Source: Isoetes taiwanensis (Eukaryota > Streptophyta > Lycopodiopsida > Isoetales > Isoetaceae). From it: DNA of 64,000 bases. The stretch covers positions 1,267,109-1,331,108 of the forward strand of contig JAJEKV010000027.1 in NCBI GenBank assembly GCA_021234155.1, given 5' to 3'. The notes beneath the pieces were generated by a model, which saw only the letters and a list, made by a program, of their open reading frames with translations, had not been told where the DNA came from and made no database searches. This document shows positions 32,501 through 43,201 of this stretch, one piece after another. A program made the position numbers and the translations under genes. Numbering within the stretch: position 1 is the first letter of the stretch; each line of letters starts with the position of its first letter.

Positions 32501-35487
32501 ATCTTGCATCTGGCTGCATGGCTTGCCTCAGTATCAAGTTGACAATGTTCTCTAAGTAATGAAAAACGCTTTTCCAGTTCTTTTTCGACTCAAAAAAACG
32601 TGCTAAAAGACGTTTTTACCAATAGCCTAAAACAAAATGTAAGAAAAAATGGTGTCAGAACAATCTGCCAGCACTTTTACTAACTGAATTGGTACAGAAA
32701 CAAACAGCATTTGATTACTTGTAGCTGCTGTTATCTCTTCCTGTGATGGAGATCATGGCTACAATCATGGAGAAAAGACATTGCTGCACAGAGATCTCAA
32801 CAATAACCAAAAAGCGTCAGGAAAAAAAGATTAATGTTGCCAGAAATAATATGGAAAGAACCAAGATTTTTTGACGTTTTTCTTAGGCTGTATGGAAACG
32901 CATGCTGCACACATATTATTTTCATAATTTCCACCATTGTCCTTACTTATCATGCTTTAGCATCTGAAGGGTTCTTTATTTTTCTAGGTACCATTCCGTG
33001 TGCGCATATCAGGAGAAGAAATTGGGCCAAAGCATATGAAGAACACTGGGAATGGTTTTTCACAAAGTGCTGTTTATTCTACAGTAAATCTTAATCAAAG
33101 AAGGTAGATTTTTCTGGCTGAGTTTTTTTGTTGCACATGATCTGCATTATTATACATCTCTCTATACACGTGTGCAGGTTACAATATGGACGTGTTATTT
33201 TCTTCTATCTTTATTATCACGACAAATTGCATAAAGCTGAAGGTAATCTATTACATGATCTGATGAATAAGTAGAGTAATCCAGATCAATGTCGACATAG
33301 CTTTCATTCTGCTCCCATCTGCCCACATTGATAATGAGTTTTATACAATGTGCATATGCGTGGATCCCAGTGACGGAGAATTTTTCTTGTCCATTTTGTC
33401 TGGTGGAATGTTCAAGTTTTACGGTAACATTCAAACACAACTTAGATGACATTTGACATTGTTTTTGCCTTGACTCCAGTATTACTGCTGTCTAGTAAGG
33501 GGAGCTTACGGCACAGTTTTTGTTTCCTCAGGGACTTCGTTATCATCTCCATTCTTCACATGATATGTTTGACTTTGGATTTAAATCTATGGTATTTATA
33601 CTTGTCCAGTTTCTGTTTTATTGAGTCTAGTTAATAATGTCTAGATTTTCAACACTATGCAGGTGAATGAGGACCCATGTACAGTGATTGTGAAGTGTCG
33701 TCCAGATAATGGTCTCGAGGTATACTTCGGAAAACCTCATAGTATTCTTTCTAATATATTGCTTGGAAATCCTTTTCTAGTGTTGGTAGTAAACACTCTA
33801 CTTATTTCCTAATTGCAAAGACTTCTCTGCAGGACTCTGATCATGATATTGATGGAATAAGCGACCCAAGGCTAAAGAACTTCTTTTACTGGTATGACAG
33901 CTTTCAGTTTTACCAATTATCCAAGTTCTGGGTGAACCATATAACAATTTCGGTTGCAGGTCAAGACATGGCCCTTTACGATATCTTAGAAGAAGAATAG
34001 TCGCCCGTCCACAGGCAAATGAAGATAGCATGCCTGCAGCTGATCAACTGCCTACTTCGGTGGTTGCTTCAGATGTTAAGCGCATATCAGAAGACAAAGA
34101 TGTTAATGACACGGTTTCATTAACAGCTGCGCCTGCTGATGCGACAGCTGACAAAGGAGAGGCAGATAGTCAAGCTTTGCCACCTCCTCAAAAGAAGCCC
34201 CGCATTGAAAATTCAGAGCCCGAACCTGAGCAACCATTGAAATGTGTTATTTCAAATCTGGACGTTCAAAAGGGTCTTTCTGTTCCTGCAGTTATAAAAC
34301 CCGTAGAAGACAGTAATTCCATGCCTACGGCACATGGTTCTGTTCATCGTTCAGAGAAAACTCGTAGGATTTCCATCGAGCGGGCTGAGGCACGCAAGTA
34401 TGCACTGTATGAGTTTGTGCAATTTTTAATGGAAAGCAAAAGCTCAGATGTTATCAAAGTCTGCTTGTTGTTTATGATATTTGATTGAATTTGCATTTGG
34501 GTTGTTGCAGTCGGGTTCAACTTCAAAAGCGTCAGTTTTTTCACTCGCATACTGCACAGGTCAAGCTTGTGGCTATTTTTAATTTTTTTTTGCACGTAAT
34601 AAATACATCTGTTGTCAATATAAGCCTGCATTTTTTAGGCTCTGACTATAATGCTAGTATTGACCAACTTTCTCTTCTTTGATCACAATGAAATTCAAAT
34701 ACAGCTGTATATGTGTGTGCTAGTTGGTAGGGAGTTTCAGCACTCGTCATGAAAGGACGGGGGTATAAACTGTTTGCATAGTAGCAGAAGCTACGTGTCC
34801 ATGAACTCAAAAGTTTTTGTTTCCTTTTTGATAACTTCGTTTATTCTGTATACCAGTGGGTATTGATTGTAAAAGTACCTGGTTTATAGCTTATGGAAAT
34901 GGAGCAACTTCTATCTGACAAGGATAGCGAGGATGAGGTTGATGATGTTGTTGCAAGCTTTGAAGATCGCCGGGTAAGCTTTTGATGAATCCCCTGCTCA
35001 GGTTTAATGGATTCTTCCTTTTATAGTCCAGTTTATTAATATCCTTACGGTTATCTGCAGATGCTAGATGAATTCCTAGATGTAACCAAGGATGAGAAGG
35101 ATGTCATGCATAGATGGAATACTTTCGTCCGCAAGCAACGGTATGGAGCACAAACTTCATCAGACTTTTCTTTGGCCTGGTGTGAAATTGTTAAAATATA
35201 TGCTTTTGCAGGGTAGTGGCAGATGGTCACTGCCCATGGGCGGTAGAGGCTTTTGCTAAACTTCATGCTGAGGATTTTTCTAAAAGCGCATCTCTTAGGA
35301 GGTTAGTTTTGCAGCAGATTTTTTTTGTTCTTATGAACAATGGAAAAGTGTTTGTAATGCTGCACAATGCTATATATGGGACAGGTGCTTTATGCTGATG
35401 CTTGTTAAGTTTTGGAATCATCATCTTATTGATGGGCGAGTGGTCAATAATTGTCTCTCTCTGGTAAATGATCTGGAGAATCAATAA
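29501..35487 (+). CDS. EMF2: EMF2/VRN2-type Polycomb (Su(z)12 homologue), about 20 coding exons
   Basis: This encodes a PRC2 subunit that helps trimethylate histone H3K27 in the nucleus. Exons: 29501-29728, 29794-29849, 30164-30305, 30384-30543, 30614-30658, 30745-30899, 31802-31888, 32082-32153, 32988-33103, 33178-33242, 33371-33423, 33532-33591, 33663-33719, 33833-33891, 33960-34397, 34511-34559, 34890-34973, 35061-35140, 35212-35301, 35385-35487. All have GT/AG ends, and phases add up to 732 codons plus TAA. Landmarks: 'YCKPVELYNIIQ' at about 60-71; LQRCL in exon 2; a C2H2 finger SCPFC ... LRYHLHSSH at about 380-402; an acidic low-complexity linker at 440-585; and the VEFS box (RISIERA, 'LQKRQFFHSH', 'DEVDD', 'FEDRRMLDEFLDVTKDEK', 'HRWNTFVRKQRVVADGH', 'LMLVKFWNHHL') to the end. 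The exon 7 donor (CCT|GTGCC) is the least certain splice. No stops or frameshifts were seen, so it is probably functional. Confidence 0.93.
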
Positions 35488-36250
35488 TTTAAGCCCAACG
35501 TTTTCTGATTTTGAGAATGGAGCTGCTGGGATCACTTTTGATTACTAACAATGGAGGAGCTTCGGAATTTGGAGTTGGCATTTAAACCCTGCCTACATTC
35601 TGCCAATGCAAAGAGATCGACATGTCTATTTCTGCCCACAGCTTTGCCTCTTCTGATACAACTAAATTTTATAGTGGCTAGATATGGATCTATGATCATC
35701 ATCATGATCATCATCAATTCTTTCAAATGAGATTCTTTTGGAACACCAATGGTGGCAACCCAATGTGGTGTTATGTAAAGTTGAAGCTAAAACTAGATGA
35801 TTTGTTGCTCGGGTGCAACCTGACTTTCCTTTGTATAGTTGCATCACCAGCTATTCTCAACGCTAACATGTTTTTTCCCATGAGCTGTCTCATAATTTTG
35901 GATAAAGTAGAGAGGCTTTTGGCATCAGGCTTTTGCCATTTCCTCCTACGTTACAATGAGCTCATGTGGACCAAATCATAATCAGGAAACTTGGTGTGGG
36001 ATTCAAAATGCAAGTGTGCAACATCCAAATTTTATTCTTTTAACAAGCCTTGCTGTCCAGAGAAGGGGATGAGAAATGAAGAGGCGCTGCAACATAAGAC
36101 ACTCTGCAAACAGGGGATAAGGATAATGTATCATATCTTTTGTATTCTCATTAAAAAAGCGTTTCTGCAATATCTCTCATATGTTGTGTCCAAATTTGAT
36201 CAAAAGTGGTGCTTATTTGTACTTCAAGTGCGTTTATAGCATGTTAGATG
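35488..36250 (+). other. Probable 3' UTR and downstream sequence of the EMF2-like gene
   Basis: Non-coding, moderately AT-rich. No clear poly(A) signal could be fixed and no other gene is seen. Confidence 0.35.
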
Positions 36251-37200
36251 TATGTGAATGTGTATTGCCTTGACTGTCCAGAATGTTAACTAATACATTT
36301 GATGGCTAACTTTTTCTGCTTAGCTTAATTTACCCGAATTTAACCTAAATTGGGCAATAAATGGTGGGTCTGGGAGTTCAGCTGGTGTTGCATTTTAAGA
36401 ACGGAAATGCATGATCTGTGGTGTATCTAACGCCACGTTTAATCACATCCATCATAAACTACACTACAATTAATTTGAACGTGGCATTTATATGGGCCAG
36501 GGTTGTCAACCTATTTGCAAAAAGGCGTTGGAAGTGATTGCTGATTAGAATGCTTTTAGGTATTAAGTAAAATAGATGGGACCTGCTACTATTTTCAAAA
36601 AGGTGGGTGTTGGTTGTGATTGCCACTAAGTAAAGATAGATAGATACAATTTTTCAATGTCCAGGGACTTGCCCCAGCATGGCACATGGGTGAAGTGGGT
36701 GAGACTTGCTACTATTGCAAAACGTGTGGGTGTTGGATGTGATTGCTACTAAGTAAAGCTAAATAGATACAATTTTTAATGTCAAGGGAGACCGAAACTT
36801 ATGGGACACACTCCGAGATGGGACCCACACCTCGTACTGTACATTAGCTAAAGTGGGTTTTTTTCCCCATTAACTTTACAATGATCATGGAACCCGTGAC
36901 CTTTGGGATGGTAGTTTAGGTACCACAAGGTCTTACCAAAGGAAAAGATGGCATACCAGCCTTTGTTATGAGAAATTTATAGGTGATGTGAACAAATCTC
37001 CTCTATCCTTATTTAAAGTGTGTGTTCACACATTGGATGTTTTATGAGCTTAATGTTGATCTTATTGCTCAACTTAGTTTGCACCAAAAGATTGAACATG
37101 ATATAAATATTCTTCTCTATGGAGCATGAGTTAGACCAAGCTTTTTTAAAAAATAGGGAAAATTACTTAAACTCCCCTAGATCTTATGTATTTAACCAAA
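36250..37200. other. Non-coding stretch with a short duplicated block
   Basis: GTGGGTGTTGG(A/T)TGTGATTGC ... ACTAAGTAAAG ... TAGATACAATTTTT occurs twice (about 36,600-36,655 and 36,723-36,780). Nothing else recognised. Confidence 0.5.
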
Positions 37201-37209
37201 AGGCCCTTT

Positions 37210-37570
37210 GTATTTCGATTATTTACTGAAATGCCCCGGGTCAACAAAGTACCGTCATATTTTAATGTATTTGCCTAAATTCCTTCCAAATATTTGTGAC
37301 TTTACCCAATGCTTCTCACATACATTAAGATTTATCAAAATGTCTTTGCTTCACAAAAGCTGGTATTGGAGAGTATATAAAGTTCATATATCAGCCAGTT
37401 GTACTTCAAGCACAAGGTTGGCTAAATGGAGGATCAGCGCCACGGATTGCTGGAAAATCCATATGGTGTTTTTCTTTCTTTGGTTGCTATATAATCACAT
37501 GAAACCCAGTATGCATTCACTTTGCTGGCCCTTTTTCCTTCTCAAATTCGAGAGAAACTTTTAGGCAGAT
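37210..37570 (+). repeat. Member of a dispersed repeat, inverted relative to 39,895-40,175
   Basis: TATATCAGCCA...TACTTCAA (37,386) and GGCTAAATGGAGGAYCARCR (37,427) recur in reverse orientation at 40,070-40,095 and 40,018-40,040, with further matching blocks on either side. Family unknown. Confidence 0.6.
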
Positions 37571-37718
37571 TCAACACTAGAGCTATCATTCCAGCCCTTC
37601 TTTTTATGTCGAGCTTGTGTTTTCTTCTTTGCACTTATCCTAGTTCAATGCCAGTGTCTTTAAAGCGGTGGTGTTAGGATCACTTCGTGGCTATATTTTG
37701 GAGGATAAAAAAGCCATA

Positions 37719-38012
37719 GCAGAAAAACAGCTTTTGATCATGCTGATGATTTGTTCAACGTTGCAGTTTTTGAATCTTTACTAACTTCGATTATTATGGA
37801 GTTATGGTTATCGTATAAGGCAAATCTTTCAGATGAACACCTTGATGACAAGACATAGGTTGTCATCAAGACTTGTCATCAAGACATACATCTGAAAGAC
37901 TTGACTTGTACGACGACCGTAACTCCATAATAACCGAAGGTAGTAAAAGATTCAAAAACTGCAACATCATACAAAAAAATAATCATTAGCATGATCAGAA
38001 GCTATTTTCTGC
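37719..38012. repeat. Foldback element (MITE-like long inverted repeat)
   Basis: The left arm (from GCAGAAAA at 37,719 through GCAGTTTTTGAATC and TTATTATGGAGTTA to TCTTTCAGATG) pairs with the right arm ending TTTTCTGC at 38,012. Arms are about 115-120 bp with modest divergence. The centre holds a perfect inner hairpin, CTTGATGACA (37,841-37,850) with TGTCATCAAG (37,861-37,870). No target duplication could be fixed. Confidence 0.85.
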
Positions 38013-39239
38013 ACCCCTCAAGTTTGCAGATATTCCAAAAATACCCTCCAAATGAAGAGCATTTTTGAAAATATAGTAATATAGTTTTTGTATCTTTTTA
38101 AATACAAAAGTAGCCTTCGAAAACATTACAGATTAGGATAAGATCTTTCTAGCAAAATCAGATTCATTTAAATGGGAGCTAAAATTCACAAGTTATGCTC
38201 ACTTAAGTTGCATTTTTTTAACACTTTTTAAACAATGTAACTTGAAAATTCCAACCCCATTTTTAACGATTTTAGTACTTTTGTATAGGTCTTAGAATAT
38301 CTGTAAACTTGAGGGGTATATTTGGAATTCTCCCTAAAATAATCCTGAAAAGAAGGGCCAGAATGTGTGATATTGCAGGATAATATACGATATAAATATA
38401 TATAGTATACTTCCATGACACTAGTACATGTTGACTATGACGACATGTACACGACGACTGTAAAGGGTTGTACCATGAGGCACAACCATTAGAACCTATT
38501 ATATTGTACATGTTATACAACATGTGAATATGATCTACATTACAACGTGGCAATACCCCATATGAGCTATATGGCCCATTAGACCCTAACCCTAGAAACA
38601 TGGGAGTTAACAAGGTAGAGTGACCTTTTCGGATTCCAGCCTTAGAAGCGTGCATTGCAGCCGCGCCCGACAGATCTTGGCCTTGCAACATTAAGAAAGC
38701 TCGCATTCCGAAGTCTCATTTCGATTCGTTATCATCTCAGCAGCGTGGACGCGCACACAAAGGAATGGGAGCCAACTAAGGATCCTGTGAATGGACACTT
38801 CTCTCAGTCAATGCTTCCCAACGGGCATTAAGCCAGAATTGTATCTGTTCTTAGCTATAGAGAACCACTAGAGCCTAAGAACCTTAGCCATTGATGAATG
38901 AACCTAATCATGTATGATTAAAATAGTTAGATTAAATCTCTATTCTGTTATTTTAATTCATTATGATGATATTGGATTGCTCTGTGCGCACCACTTATGT
39001 ATTGGGGGGGAGACCTAGAAGTCAGGAATAGTATGCTTCTAGCATTAGACCTCATTAATTCCCATTAAATGTGGCTTGTGCATAGAAGCCCACTTGGCTG
39101 TGGGTGTGGCAGAGCTAAGACTGGCTTATAAGGAAGGATATGGCGTGTAAAGTCTACTGGGGGGTCGTTGCGGGCTAGGCCTAATACATCATCACTGCAT
39201 GTGGGTGAGTTATGGGCTCGACAGGTCCTAGGTAGTGCG

Positions 39240-39310
39240 CTGCCTCAATGGGGTTAAGTCGTGTACGAGCATGGGTGACCATGGCTTTCTAGCCCTATGT
39301 AATTGGCATG
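39240..39310 (+). repeat. 5S-rRNA-like motif in an LTR-like sequence
   Basis: GGGTTAAGTCGTG ... GCATGGGTGACC resembles the A-box and C-box of the plant 5S rRNA internal promoter, with shortened spacing. LTRs of Cassandra-type TRIM elements carry such 5S-derived segments. Weak similarity, judged by eye. Confidence 0.3.
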
Positions 39311-39399
39311 GAGCTTCTGGAGGAGATTAGTCTCCTCCTGCCTCATGGGGCCAGGGGAGATGCAACCCTGCAGTAGTCCTCTCGACTATATTCTAAACA

Positions 39400-39860
39400 G
39401 GCTACAGTCAAGTCCCAATACTTTTTAGCATATCTACAAAGTATGCACAGGAGGGGCTGATGGAGTGGACTAGCCAACGGCCATGTTCCTTTACCAGATC
39501 AAATCCAGTGCAATGAATTCTGTCTGCAATGATCTTTGGAGACGCAAGCCTGAGTCTCGGTAGGATTTTTCCATGTTAATGTTCTTGTATTTGTTTATGG
39601 TGATCCCACCCTTTGAGATGGTATGTTATTGATGTGATATTTTGTGCTCATATTTATGTGCTTCCGCAACTAGTTCGGTTATGAGGGAGACAAGATGAAT
39701 GACACGTCTATTCCACCAATGTCAAAGTCTTGCTCAGCATTAAGAGTCTGACATCAGATAGGCAGCCTGGTGTTGGCGAACTTGTGCTGTCAAGAGGAAA
39801 TCTCCAGTTCATACACGATTAAGGCATCATATATGAGCAGGGGGCATCACAGAGTGACAA
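39400..39860 (+). repeat. LTR-like repeat, copy A
   Basis: The segment GTATGCACAGGAGGGGCTGA followed by TGGAGTGGA (39,443) and the later blocks CCACCCTTTGAGATGGTATRTTA and GATGAATGACACGTCTATTCC match, with divergence, 42,455-42,945 in the same orientation. It ends near GGGGGCATCACAGAGTGACA. Confidence 0.55.
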
Positions 39861-39894
39861 CTCCAGTGTTGAATCTGCCCATTTCCTTACTCGA

Positions 39895-40175
39895 CCTAAC
39901 CCATCTTTCAGAGTTGAGAAGAAAAAAGAGCCACCAAGATGAGGACATACTGTGTTCCATGCGAATGTATACCAGCCGAAAAACCAAACCACCACCTGGT
40001 TTTTCCACCAATATGTGGTGTTGGTCCTCCATTTAGCCGAGCTTGTGCTTATCTTTTCGAATTTATTTTGAAGTATAAGTGGCTGATATAGGGACTCTAT
40101 ATAACCTCCAATGCCAGTTGTGAAGTGAGGGCATTTAGGCAATTTTTCTTGAAAATATTCTTTAGAATTTTTAAC
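39895..40175 (-). repeat. Inverted copy of the 37,210-37,570 repeat
   Basis: See the partner. Orientation is opposite and similarity patchy. The minus-strand open frames here (39,819-40,190) lie inside this repeat and are not considered genes. Confidence 0.55.
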
Positions 40176-40179
40176 GTCC

Positions 40180-42450
40180 AACAAGATCAAGCAGATTCAC
40201 AAGAGGGCAGAAGAACATATATGTCAACAGAGTTATGTCAAGTTCTTTAATGTAGTATTTTTTAGTATTTTTATATCCAATTAATCAAACATCACATTAT
40301 GGCTACCTTATGGGTCCTTTTTCCTTTCACTTTTATATTGTGATATCTTCATGAGGACTCGAGCTCGAGACCATATAGACTCCAATCAAGTGAACCAACC
40401 TATCAATTCGAAGTTTTCGAAATGCATTCCCAGCAAAATCATTGACAACATCAAAGTAAGGAGAAGTTGGGTTTGCTCGTTGAAAGGAAGAGGAGAAGGG
40501 GGACTCTAGTGTGCCATAGATGTTGTAGGAGAAAGGTGGGGCAACTTCCACTAGATAGAGCTGTTTTATCATTTCCATCATAGTTGGAGCAAGTTGGTGT
40601 TTTTAGTTTGTTAAATACTTATTCTGAGTCTTTTTTATGTTTGTTAAGTCATAGATTTTTGTTTATGTTAGATACTTTGGCCCCTTTGAAGGCGACATGT
40701 TCATTGTCCAAATTGCATGTGACATCCATAATTTCCATGAAGAAACAGGGAAGCAACCTTGGCATGTTAACTCCTCTGATTTTTAGAAAAGATGCAATTC
40801 AAGAAGTTATAGAAAATATGAATTATGTTCCTCCTCACCCATAGACTTCTAGTACTGGTGAGAAGGATATATTTCTCAGAATCCAAGTGATTTTCTTCAA
40901 TTGTCATCTCATGCTAATGCTTCAATAATTACTGGCATTTCAATTGATGTTGCTTCTGCACCTCTTGCTTCCAATTTTAATATGATTCAACCTCAATCTA
41001 GAGAACTTCCAATTTTGATGTAAGAAGGCATATAACAATCTAGTGGTTGAATGAAGAAAGACATGTCTTTTGTTCTTTCAATACTCGTGCAACCACTGAG
41101 CTTACCATACAAGATAGGGCAAAGAACTTTGACATCGTTGCTGAACTTAGAATGAGGAAGGCTCAGTTACCCCATATGGTCTTTCATCAGGATGATGCAT
41201 GTAAGAATATCTGGATACAATGTGGTAAATTAGATCATGACTTGCACCAGTAATGCATTAGTAACTTGATACCTTGGAACATGGTTGGCCACCATATTAG
41301 TGCCATTCTAGATTGAAAGAAACTTGAATATTTCTTGACGGACCATCTTCAAATAATTGGTTTACCTCTCTATCATTAGAAAATTTCAAATATCTTTGAC
41401 AGTGCTAGTAGAACTATGGACCATCTTGAGGCTTGTGATGTGGATACCATATAGAATGATATCTTGCATCAATGCGGGGCCAACTTGTGACGTGTCGACA
41501 CTATGTGAAATGATTTTATCTTGCACGGTCTCGCACCAACTTGTGGATTCTGATATGGATACTATGTTGAATGATTATATCTTTCATCAGTCCATCCCTA
41601 ATATAGTTAATGGTCGTAGGGCACTTGCTAGGGTTGCTCGAAGGGAGCAACCCTTGCAGAATTGGGTTAATTGGGTTACTCTGTTGTACTTTTTGGATGG
41701 AAGATCAACAAATTATTTTGGATGCATATGATTGATCTTTCCTTACATGTTTTACTTGCACAAGGGCAACATTGCACCTTGCCATTATAAAAAACATTAA
41801 GTTGGAATTTTAGGGTTTGAAAAATTTGAGGCTGAGAAATTTGAGGTTGTTCGAGGTAATGTTTGACAAGTTTGTAGTTACAAGTTACATGTATGAACTT
41901 CTACAAGGCCTGCTACAACATTTTTCTTTTGATTTAGAGCTGGTGTGGTTAAGGAAAAGTAATAAAATTTTTGAAGAACGCTTACCGTGCACTTAGAGAC
42001 AGTCTGAGCTTCTCACAAGTGGCTTAAACATATAGTGAGATTCATGACCTATTTGAGATTCAAGCTAAGTTTAATGCTACAACTAAGTTCGTAATCCTGC
42101 TCTACACTTCAAACTAAGCTCACTATGCTTGACTGATTAGCAAAAATAGTGAATTATAATAAAAAGTTAGGGGAGGACTCTTACTTTATGCCTAGAGGGC
42201 AATCTGAACTTCTTGCAAGTGGCTTAGGCACATTTTAAAAGTCGTCTGGGCCCTTTTTCTCTAATTTCCATATTTTTAAGCTAAAATAATACATAACATT
42301 TTTATTACACATTATTTACACATTTCATTTCATAACTTTACATTATATCACAGATATGATTGAGGGAATTTGGCTGCTTCAAACAACATAGGCTCAATAA
42401 TTATACAGAACCTAAAGTAGTCTTATAGGGTGAATCCATGAGATTACGTC
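40180..42450. other. Decayed internal sequence, probably of an LTR retroelement
   Basis: Several + strand open stretches (40,584-40,844; 41,047-41,253; 41,357-41,731) show no recognisable family. A short block, ATGATATCTTGCATCAATGCGGGGCC, has relatives nearby (about 41,455, 41,515, 41,570) and may be a degenerate repeat. Its position between two LTR-like copies suggests retroelement origin (inference). Confidence 0.4.
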
Positions 42451-42454
42451 TCCG

Positions 42455-42957
42455 GAAGGCTACATTCATGCCATAGCATGTTTTAGCCTATTTGCAAACT
42501 GTGCACAGGAGGGGCGGATGGAGTGGATTATGCTAGCCAATGCCATTATCATTACTCTGTCTGTTGATATTCAGAGGCCCTGACCGTCAGTTGATCCGCC
42601 TTGAGTCTGAGCCTGGGTTAGAACCTTCATTTCTGATGCATTGTTATGTATATTGATAGTATGTGATTTCGTCTTGTTGATGGATGGGCCACCCTTCATA
42701 GTGGCATATTATTATGTATGTTGTTGCTAGGTGCTAACATGTCCACACGCTTCTGCTATATAGGAGTTCCCATAGAAGGCGTGGAATGAATGACACCTCC
42801 ATGCCGTTCACCCGAACACTTGGCCATCACAAGTGTCCCGAGTTAGACGGAGGGCCTTTCCATGGTGATTGAGTTGCAATGGGAGGGGAATTTCTCGTAT
42901 TTATATGATGGGAGCATCGTTTATATTCGGGGAGCGTCACAAATGGTATTAGAGCCA
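42455..42957 (+). repeat. LTR-like repeat, copy B, with tRNA-Met-type primer-binding site
   Basis: Homologous to 39,400-39,860. At 42,944-42,956 it ends with TGGTATTAGAGCC, one base different from the usual plant primer-binding site complementary to initiator tRNA-Met. So this is the 5' LTR end of an LTR retroelement. The element body is cut two bases later by the 7.7 kb DNA transposon and appears to resume at 50,651 (GATCTTGG). Confidence 0.65.
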
Positions 42958-42958
42958 A

Positions 42959-42989
42959 GGGGTGTAAATATGGTAATGCTACCCAAAAA
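42959..42989 (+). repeat. Left terminal inverted repeat of the 7.7 kb element
   Basis: Starts GGGGTGTAAATATGGTAATG and continues CTACCCAAAAA. Matched inversely by 50,618-50,648 except at base 15 (G/A). Followed by AAAGCAC/AGCACC/AAAGCACCT subterminal motifs (42,995-43,020). Confidence 0.9.
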
Positions 42990-43201
42990 AACGCGAAAGC
43001 ACTTAGCACCTAAAGCACCTCGGTTCCCGCGCCCCAAGCTTCTCCTCAATTTCCTGTTTCATTCCTTTTGCAGAGTTTGAAATCCTTTAGCAAAGTTTCA
43101 AATTCCTTTCCGGCGCACAATATAGATTGTTTATCCGGAACTAATCATCGTGAATCAAGCAACATGGTAGAAGAAGCGAGAATGATGGATTTTTTTTTGA
43201 G

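Noticed and set aside
33195-33452. 85-codon minus-strand frame
   Set aside because: It overlaps two well-supported plus-strand exons of the EMF2-like gene, including half of its zinc finger.
37141-38370. One very large inverted repeat from 37.1 to 38.4 kb
   Set aside because: Short matching blocks exist outside the 37,719-38,012 foldback (GCCCTTCTTTT with AAAAGAAGGGC, and CCCCTCAAGTTT with AAACTTGAGGGG), but the sequence between them does not pair. Only the inner foldback is claimed.
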